Shown here one piece after another: positions 60,701 through 64,000 of a stretch of 64,000 nucleotides of DNA. Each line of letters opens with the position of its first letter. Positions within the stretch are counted from its first letter, which is position 1. This stretch comes from Crocodylus rhombifer (lineage: Eukaryota; Chordata; Crocodylia; Crocodylidae): the NCBI GenBank assembly GCA_038503035.1, contig JAVSML010025535.1:875019-939018 (forward strand), read 5' to 3'. Under the pieces are notes generated by a model. The model was not told the DNA's origin. It saw only the letters and a program-made list of their open reading frames with translations, and did not search any database. The position numbers and the translations under genes were made by a program.

Positions 60701-62461
60701 CAAGAAAGCCTGTTATGTGAATGTCCTCAACTTCCCTCAATCGATTAAGAGAGTGATTTGCCCAACGTATTTCTTTCCTTCCTGGAAGAGCAAAAGAAAA
60801 CCATCATCTCTTGAAGCTCCTGGCTAGTTATTATAGTTGTTGCCATGCTCCACATAAGAGCCAAGTATTTAGCTGGTTAAAGATGAGAAGGTTTTAATCT
60901 AAAGGTGCAATTTTAAAGAGATATCATAACATTGGAACAAGAAGCTGTGCTGATGCACTGTCTTGAACTTAATGCAGGCTTCCTGAACTATGATTTGAAT
61001 TTATGTGAAATATATATATGATGAACTGAAATCAACTGTTTATAGTCCAAAGTAACAGAATCAGCAAAGACTCATACTGGTTTAACATTTTCAGTCTGAG
61101 CTATTCAAGTTAAATTAGAGCAAAAGTTTGTTTAGACAAAGCCTAACTCAGAGCTCATTTGATTGGAAGACCTTTTGTCTGTCTCTGTCAATGAATGTAC
61201 AGATAAGCAGATAGTAGAATGAAACAATTTAGATAAATGCTGGAAAATCAAAACCAAGCCAATCGGTGTCCTTTTGATGGGAGTCTGTCTGAACAGTTAA
61301 TAGCCTACCAGCAGAAGACTGAGAAAACATTAAATGGATCATATGAAGGACCTGAACCTTACTCATAATGCTTTGAGAAAATAATAAAAATGTCCTCTAC
61401 TCAGAGGAAGGATCAGACACTTGGCCATATGAGAAACATGAAGAGGATGACACGTCACTACAGCCTTAATATGGACATATATGCTAGAAAGTATTTGTCT
61501 CCTATAATTCTCATTTCCACAACGTTCTAGAAAGAAAGAAAATGACCCAAAACTGCCATGTCCCAAAGGTGTCTGAATACCTTTCATCAATAATCAGAAG
61601 AATCGTTACCTTACTACAGACTCATGTAAAGATTCAAAATTACCCACATCCTCAATATGAGAGCACAGCTAAGAAATCCAACCTACTGGAATTAGCATAG
61701 CTTTGCATACAGAAACTAGGCAAAAAACTAGACTCGATGTACGACCAGTCCCTTTAAACAACTCTTTGGTAGACATTCAACCATACCACCTTGCTTGCCA
61801 AAATGCACTTTAGAAAAAGCATAAGGGTTGCAGACATTGTTCCAGTTTAGTCTGGTTGCATGCAACAAGGGACTGGTTCTGCTGCAGCTCTGTAGTTTAC
61901 TGGCAGCAAGATCTTGTAACCTCAGGACCCACAGGAACTTGGGCTTTGCACAGAGGGGAAAAGCCTATGGTCTTCTGTTTCCTTTTCTTTGAGCCAATCC
62001 ATTTTATCAGTCCTAAATGCTTTCAAAATAGAAGAGGTGTATGAGAGGATATAAATTTCTGGATGTACAGATCACATAAAAAGGCCAGACATTGCTGAAA
62101 GCTACTAAAAACAGCATATTAGGCATTAAGAAAGCTGTCTGTGCACCCTAATGTTTTTGCACCTCAGCTTTTGAATTCCCATAACCTAGGGTCGGACTCC
62201 ACCTGAAGGTAAACTCCCACGTTAATCCAAGTCAATGTACTTCAGCACCGCCATCATGAGAACTAATGACAACACCATGAGACAGAGAAACAACAGATGG
62301 GAGTCTGTCTGAACAGCATAGCAGTACTAGCTGTATAATGTATTTAAAATTTACATATGTACCTTTTCAGCTATGCCATTTTCTGTGGTGTAAATTGCCA
62401 TGAGCTCTGTGTCCTCTGTATCCTGATCACCACTGGATGTTGCTCCACCGTTTATCACAAC
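29769..62461 (-). CDS. SLC23A2: SLC23A2 (SVCT2), 14 coding exons, N-terminal exon off window
   Basis: SVCT2 is a plasma-membrane sodium-coupled L-ascorbate transporter of the NAT/NCS2 (SLC23) family. Joining 62461-62363, 56140-56024, 53238-53081, 47137-47049, 45203-45133, 43964-43783, 38189-38069, 37017-36861, 35158-35011, 34400-34295, 32255-32126, 31964-31827, 30606-30511 and 30001-29769 gives 1,845 nt: 614 residues and TAG. All boundaries are GT-AG and all phases agree. Adding 36 gives mammalian numbering, and the five histidines studied in SVCT2 fall exactly at 109, 203, 206, 269 and 413. Glycosylation sequons fall at 188 (NNT) and 196 (NGT). The NAT signature reads [10 protein letters not shown] at local 407-416. 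About 12-14 membrane helices are expected from the family. The protein ends [10 protein letters not shown]. The gene is intact as far as visible. Confidence 0.97.
30002..30510. other. SLC23A2 last intron
   Basis: 509 bp, normal GT-AG, no repeat recognised. Confidence 0.8.
30511..30606 (-). CDS. SLC23A2: SLC23A2 exon, local residues 506-538
   Basis: 96 bp encoding [20 protein letters not shown] and [11 protein letters not shown]. Its acceptor (CACCCCAG) lies only about 40 bp from a long CT-repeat (minus sense) that contains an assembly gap. The donor is CCAG|GTCAGC. Confidence 0.94.
30607..31826. other. SLC23A2 intron with GA microsatellite
   Basis: 1.2 kb. It holds the microsatellite and gap near its 3' (acceptor) end; the rest is AT-rich and unique-looking. 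Confidence 0.8.
30646..30743 (+). repeat. (GA)n microsatellite with 10-N assembly gap
   Basis: A near-perfect GA repeat on the plus strand (CT in SLC23A2 sense), interrupted by ten N at 30,692-30,701. The true length is unknown. It lies 40 bp upstream of an SLC23A2 splice acceptor and extends its pyrimidine tract. Confidence 0.97.
31827..31964 (-). CDS. SLC23A2: SLC23A2 exon, local residues 460-506
   Basis: 138 bp encoding [20 protein letters not shown] through [11 protein letters not shown]. The acceptor is AATTTAG and the donor is ACAG|GTATGA. Confidence 0.96.
32126..32255 (-). CDS. SLC23A2: SLC23A2 exon, local residues 417-460
   Basis: 130 bp encoding [20 protein letters not shown] then [20 protein letters not shown] and TLF. 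The acceptor is TCCATAG and the donor is TTTG|GTAGGT. Confidence 0.95.
32256..34294. other. SLC23A2 intron
   Basis: 2.0 kb, AT-rich, no element recognised with confidence. Confidence 0.7.
34295..34400 (-). CDS. SLC23A2: SLC23A2 exon with NAT signature, local residues 381-416
   Basis: 106 bp encoding [20 protein letters not shown] and [15 protein letters not shown]. The last ten residues form the NAT/NCS2 signature in its SVCT form, with proline where bacterial and fungal nucleobase transporters usually have glutamine. The donor is AAG|GTATAT. Confidence 0.96.
34401..35010. other. SLC23A2 intron
   Basis: 610 bp; a weak MIR-like trace near 34,895-34,940 only. Confidence 0.7.
35011..35158 (-). 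CDS. SLC23A2: SLC23A2 exon, local residues 332-381
   Basis: 148 bp encoding [18 protein letters not shown] through [13 protein letters not shown], including the histidine at 413 and the [12 protein letters not shown] helix expected near the substrate site in this family. The acceptor is TTCACAG and the donor is TAG|GTAAGT. Confidence 0.96.
35159..36860. other. SLC23A2 intron with foldback element
   Basis: 1.7 kb. The exon-proximal half on the left (36,385-36,715) holds a palindromic, CpG- and GC-richer insertion; the remainder is AT-rich unique sequence. Confidence 0.7.
36385..36715. mobile_element. foldback / MITE-like palindromic element
   Basis: The region from about 36,460 to 36,605 is a long imperfect palindrome centred near 36,532. 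The left arm GTGTGCTCTGAACTAAAG faces the right arm TTTTAGTTCAAAGCGCAC, and pairing continues outward through GAGAAAATGG / CCATTTGCTC and CATCAGTGA / TCACTGATG. Sequence outside also has weak inverted similarity. This is typical of a non-autonomous DNA transposon; exact ends and target duplication are not established. Confidence 0.55.
36861..37017 (-). CDS. SLC23A2: SLC23A2 exon, local residues 280-332
   Basis: 157 bp encoding [20 protein letters not shown], then [20 protein letters not shown] and [12 protein letters not shown]. One membrane helix plus a polar loop. The donor is CCTT|GTAAGT. Confidence 0.96.
37018..38068. other. SLC23A2 intron
   Basis: 1.05 kb. It contains a 12-bp palindrome TACTCCGGAGTA at 37,539-37,550 and several CTACTCCAGA words, possibly a decayed DNA transposon; otherwise nothing recognised. 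Confidence 0.5.
38069..38189 (-). CDS. SLC23A2: SLC23A2 exon, local residues 239-279
   Basis: 121 bp encoding [20 protein letters not shown] and the cytosolic loop [20 protein letters not shown]. The acceptor is CCCACAG and the donor is CCT|GTAAGT. Confidence 0.96.
42380..42385 (-). terminator. LTR polyadenylation signal AATAAA
   Basis: Minus-strand TCAATAAAGTTCTCC, the usual form of an LTR R-region signal. It is in sense with SLC23A2 and so could in principle cause premature polyadenylation. Confidence 0.65.
42680..42688 (-). promoter_or_regulatory. LTR TATA box
   Basis: ACTATATAGG on the minus strand within the solo LTR, placed appropriately upstream of the LTR AATAAA. A cryptic promoter within the SLC23A2 intron is possible but unproven. 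Confidence 0.55.
43783..43964 (-). CDS. SLC23A2: SLC23A2 exon, local residues 179-239
   Basis: 182 bp encoding [16 protein letters not shown] through [13 protein letters not shown], including the histidine at 269 and the conserved [16 protein letters not shown] region that is central to the NAT fold. The acceptor is GTTCAG and the donor is TT|GTAAGT. Confidence 0.96.
43965..45132. other. SLC23A2 intron
   Basis: 1.2 kb, containing the tRNA-derived SINE candidate near 44,188; otherwise AT-rich. Confidence 0.65.
44188..44335 (+). repeat. tRNA-derived SINE candidate
   Basis: The segment GGTAGTTGTGTGGATAGCAC then ACTGTCATACAGGAGACCTG and GGGTTCCAGG resembles tRNA A-box, anticodon arm and B-box in order and spacing. 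It does not fold as an intact tRNA (acceptor stem absent), so it is read as a decayed SINE head. Confidence 0.45.
45133..45203 (-). CDS. SLC23A2: SLC23A2 exon, local residues 155-178
   Basis: 71 bp encoding [18 protein letters not shown] and YPRIRE. It holds the NGT glycosylation sequon (196) and the paired histidines at 203 and 206. Too short for ordinary ORF calling; located by phase and homology. The donor is GAG|GTAACG. Confidence 0.94.
45204..47048. other. SLC23A2 intron
   Basis: 1.8 kb, AT-rich, nothing recognised. Confidence 0.65.
47049..47137 (-). CDS. SLC23A2: SLC23A2 exon, local residues 126-154
   Basis: 89 bp encoding [19 protein letters not shown] and [10 protein letters not shown]. 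The NNT sequon matches the N-glycosylation site at mammalian position 188 in the large extracellular loop. The acceptor is CCTTCAG and the donor is CAG|GTAAAT. Confidence 0.95.
47622..48444 (+). mobile_element. CR1 LINE, 5'-truncated copy
   Basis: It carries the C-terminal end of the CR1 reverse-transcriptase ORF ([49 protein letters not shown]) followed by the CR1 3' UTR and the terminal TCGGACTTGATGATCTGCTC and CTATGAAACTAT tail. The frame is broken after about 135 residues. Antisense to SLC23A2. It starts at the same word (GACCTAGACAGG) found inside the copy at 54,570, and aligns to it over its whole length. Confidence 0.95.
48913..49650. mobile_element. non-autonomous hAT-like element with target duplication
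   Basis: The element (48,921-49,642, 722 bp) begins GGAGGGTTGTGCAAAGC and ends, on the other strand, TAGGGGTGTGCGAAC. Subterminal regions are rich in GATTCGGATT-type words in both orientations. The flanks ATGAACCA (48,913-48,920) and ATGAACAG (49,643-49,650) agree at 7 of 8 bases, the target duplication length of hAT transposases. The GC-rich middle has no transposase. Confidence 0.8.
53081..53238 (-). CDS. SLC23A2: SLC23A2 exon, local residues 73-125
   Basis: 158 bp starting at the histidine equivalent to mammalian His109 ([18 protein letters not shown]) and ending in the split Arg codon of TTFGCR. It covers the first transmembrane helices. The acceptor is TTTCACAG and the donor is CAG|GTGAGA. 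Confidence 0.96.
53845..54110 (-). mobile_element. decayed repeat with hammerhead-like core (Penelope-like candidate)
   Basis: On the minus strand, CTGATGA (53,983-53,977) is followed by a short CGAG-CT-CTCG hairpin, then AAAAGC-TTAC-GCTC. This is the order of a minimal type I hammerhead ribozyme (CUGAUGA, stem II, GAAA, tiny stem III, UH site), with the GAAA core changed to AAAA. A reptile repeat with CTGATGAAG and CGAAAGCTTATGC words is familiar to me, and minimal hammerheads are known in Penelope-like elements; linking this copy to them is inference. Confidence 0.45.
54370..55388 (+). mobile_element. CR1 LINE, longer 5'-truncated copy
   Basis: It begins within the reverse-transcriptase domain ([20 protein letters not shown] then [15 protein letters not shown]), continues with frame breaks through [19 protein letters not shown] and [14 protein letters not shown], and ends with the CR1 3' UTR and GGGTCGGACTTGATGATCTG tail. 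Antisense to SLC23A2. Several frameshifts and stops make it non-functional. Confidence 0.95.
55858..55955 (+). mobile_element. CR1 LINE 3' end fragment
   Basis: It reads CAGTGCTCTTTCCTGCCCAG then GTTGGACTCGATGACCTACT and GAGGTCCCTTCTGACCC, ending ATCTATGAATAA. A ~100-bp tail lying within 70 bp of an SLC23A2 donor site. Confidence 0.9.
56024..56140 (-). CDS. SLC23A2: SLC23A2 exon, local residues 34-72
   Basis: 117 bp in phase 0, encoding [16 protein letters not shown] through [14 protein letters not shown]. It enters the first membrane segment. A CR1 tail lies less than 70 bp beyond its donor (CAG|GTATTT) in the downstream intron. Confidence 0.95.
56730..57130 (-). mobile_element. CR1 LINE fragment, antisense orientation
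   Basis: About 400 bp reading AACTAGTCCAGCTCCTTGCT, then GGATGGAGATTCCACAATTT, then AGGCTAAACAACCCTAGTTT, the reverse complement of the CR1 3' region. Diverged, therefore older than the copies at 47,622 and 54,370. Confidence 0.85.
58482..58523 (+). repeat. 42-bp direct repeat, copy 1
   Basis: It begins CTGAGTCACCGGGCTTGAGA and ends CAGTCATGAGTACA. Identical to 58,754-58,795. Confidence 0.95.
58754..58795 (+). repeat. 42-bp direct repeat, copy 2
   Basis: Exact match to 58,482-58,523, separated by 230 bp of unrelated sequence. Confidence 0.95.
61276..61296 (+). repeat. 21-bp direct repeat, copy 1
   Basis: GATGGGAGTCTGTCTGAACA plus G, found again at 62,296-62,316, 1,020 bp away and 46 bp from an SLC23A2 exon. 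Confidence 0.85.
62296..62316 (+). repeat. 21-bp direct repeat, copy 2
   Basis: Exact partner of 61,276-61,296. Confidence 0.85.
62363..62461 (-). CDS. SLC23A2: SLC23A2 exon, local residues 1-33
   Basis: 99 bp in phase 0, encoding the cytosolic N-terminal segment from [11 protein letters not shown] to ENGIAEK. The acceptor follows a T-rich tract ending TTTAAG and the donor is AAG|GTACAT. The preceding coding exon with the start codon is not found up to 64,000. Confidence 0.95.
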
Positions 62462-64000
62462 CTTAAAAAGAAAAAAACCCCACACAACTATTTTAGCTTG
62501 GTAAAGATGAAGATTTCTGCGCAGACCTGTTTGATGTCAAGCAATGCTGAAAATATGCCGAGTTAATCAACATTAAGAATGAAATCAACTTCAGAACAAA
62601 ATATCAAGTAATGAGCATCGTAGAATTTACATAAGCTCTACATTATCCTGGATAATAAAATGCGACTGTGGCATTAAGATTGCTCTTCACTTATACCCAA
62701 ACTGTAGTTAGGATATGGAGACAAGGAGGAGTGGCGAATCAAAGAAACAGTTTCCAAAACCAATGAGAAAACACAGATAAACACAGTCTGTCACACTCAC
62801 TTTTCAATCTTCATCAGTTGATTAGCAACAAAAAAGAAAAAAAAAGAAAAAATCCAAGTACAAGTCTCCTGCTTTTAAATATCTTTGTCTCAGTGTAAAG
62901 GTATGTGGAGACTGCTGCAATATTCTGTTAAAACCCCCTACAGTGCCTCCACTTTTGTTACTGGAATTATTTATTCTTCTTATCCTGTGAACAGTGTGTA
63001 AGTATATAAAAAAGAGCCCCTCTTCCACTATCAAGGATATCAAGTCCTAGTCAATTGAAGTTCACGTGCAAACTGAAGCCCAAACTGCAATCAATACAGA
63101 GCTCACTATTAATCTTCCACAGCAGAACAAAGATAACACGTACAGAATTATCAAGTTAGCACTGGGGACAGAAAATAGCAGAGACAATACTGAAAAGCAA
63201 TAAGGATGGGAGCTAATTTGCTATTCTCTCTATGGAAGACATTAACTCTCCATAATATATTAAAAATTACATTTTTAAACTAAAAATTCTACGCCAGCTA
63301 TTTCACATTAGGATGCAATAAAACAGATTCATAAAAACATGACCCCATTGGCAAAGTTACTGGCTTCAAGATTTCAAGTTGAGGCCAGGATTTCACCCAG
63401 AAATGCAACAACATGGCACCTATCTGTACAGAATCTCTGTGCCATATGAGACAACTCAGCTGTAATGCTCAATTACACAAGAAAAAAACTGAAGGGGGAT
63501 ATACAAAAAAGTCCTACAGAAAAAGTCTTGTTCACAGGGAAGAGTACACTGAACAGCAATGTACAAGATGTACTGTACCAAGATCCCTCACTGCCTATCC
63601 CTGTGAATACAGTTGCACCAATGCCCACCATTTTTTAAAAGAACATCCTCAAAGTATGTGACATATCACCAAATTATTTGGCTAAGAGAATAATTTATTA
63701 AATATCAGTCTCTCTCAAACCTATGTAATGCAGTAGCTAAACATAAGAAAGTTTTACTAAACTGGGTCTGTGATCATGAATTCAAAAACAGTTTTAGCTG
63801 AACTTCAGTGAATATAGAGAATTGTTGGCTTCCTCGAAAGAAGGAAAGGGAAAGATTTGGTTAAGTTCTAATACAGTCTTCAGGAGGAGCAAAGTAAGTC
63901 TTTGAAAATTAAGTCTCCCTTTATTATGGAATATTTTAATATACCACCGTGAAGTCAATGGTGTGAATTTTCCTGAGCCCCATCCATCTCGTTTTAGATA
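62462..64000. other. SLC23A2 intron (right part)
   Basis: Searched for the upstream coding exon with the start codon on the minus strand; not found. AT-rich, with A-rich simple sequence near 62,830-62,853. No gene or recognisable repeat. Confidence 0.65.

Larger units (their letters stand above)
56141..62362. other. SLC23A2 intron
   Basis: 6.2 kb. It contains the antisense CR1 at 56,730-57,130, the 42-bp direct repeat pair at 58,482/58,754, and AT-rich unique sequence. No coding exon recognised. Confidence 0.7.

Noticed and set aside
62470..64000. SLC23A2 start-codon exon
   Set aside because: No minus-strand segment encoding the expected acidic N-terminal peptide with a phase-0 donor was found.
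1..64000. CRISPR arrays, operons, prokaryotic or phage systems
   Set aside because: Spliced genes, CpG island and vertebrate retroelements show this is a vertebrate chromosome; no regularly spaced repeats are present.

Overview
The window is vertebrate nuclear DNA and carries two protein-coding genes, both on the minus strand, in the same order as human chromosome 20p13. Positions 1 to about 16,650 hold the 5' half of RASSF2: a CpG-island promoter, a first coding exon, and two further coding exons. Positions about 24,400 to 62,461 hold SLC23A2, the sodium-dependent vitamin C transporter SVCT2. Fourteen of its coding exons are present. They encode 614 residues and a stop, in one continuous frame with every splice phase agreeing and GT-AG boundaries throughout. 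Only about 36 N-terminal residues (by comparison with the 650-residue mammalian protein) and the 5' UTR lie beyond the right edge. The 3' part of RASSF2 (RA and SARAH domains) lies beyond the left edge.

The organism is most likely a sauropsid, probably a crocodilian. CR1 LINE 3' ends are present in several states of decay. There are MIR-like fragments, hAT-like elements with 8-bp target duplications, and a recent solo LTR. The spelling of the youngest CR1 tails resembles crocodilian copies as I remember them; species assignment is inference.

Layout. 1-4,160: RASSF2 coding exons separated by introns holding a short hAT-like element, MIR-like fragments and a CR1 fragment. 4,161-16,560: long RASSF2 intron 1, with a 495-bp local duplication (two copies 99% identical) and a 19-base G run. 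15,880-17,060: CpG island with GC boxes, a CCAAT box and a perfect GTCACGTGAC E-box. 17,060-24,400: intergenic, ancient repeat fragments only. 24,400-29,768: SLC23A2 3' UTR. 29,769-62,461: SLC23A2 exons and introns. The introns hold two substantial CR1 copies, a 1,090-bp solo LTR with 5-bp duplications, a 722-bp hAT-like element with 8-bp duplications, a foldback element, a tRNA-derived SINE candidate, and a decayed repeat with a hammerhead-ribozyme-like core. 62,462-64,000: the next SLC23A2 intron.

The two genes are unrelated in function: RASSF2 is a Ras-association adaptor of the MST/Hippo axis, and SLC23A2 is a plasma-membrane ascorbate importer. Their adjacency reflects conserved synteny. 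I found no convincing previously undescribed system. The points most worth checking are the near-identical local duplication beside a RASSF2 exon, the shortened RASSF2 N-terminus, the CT-repeat with an assembly gap next to an SLC23A2 splice acceptor, and the hammerhead-like repeat core.
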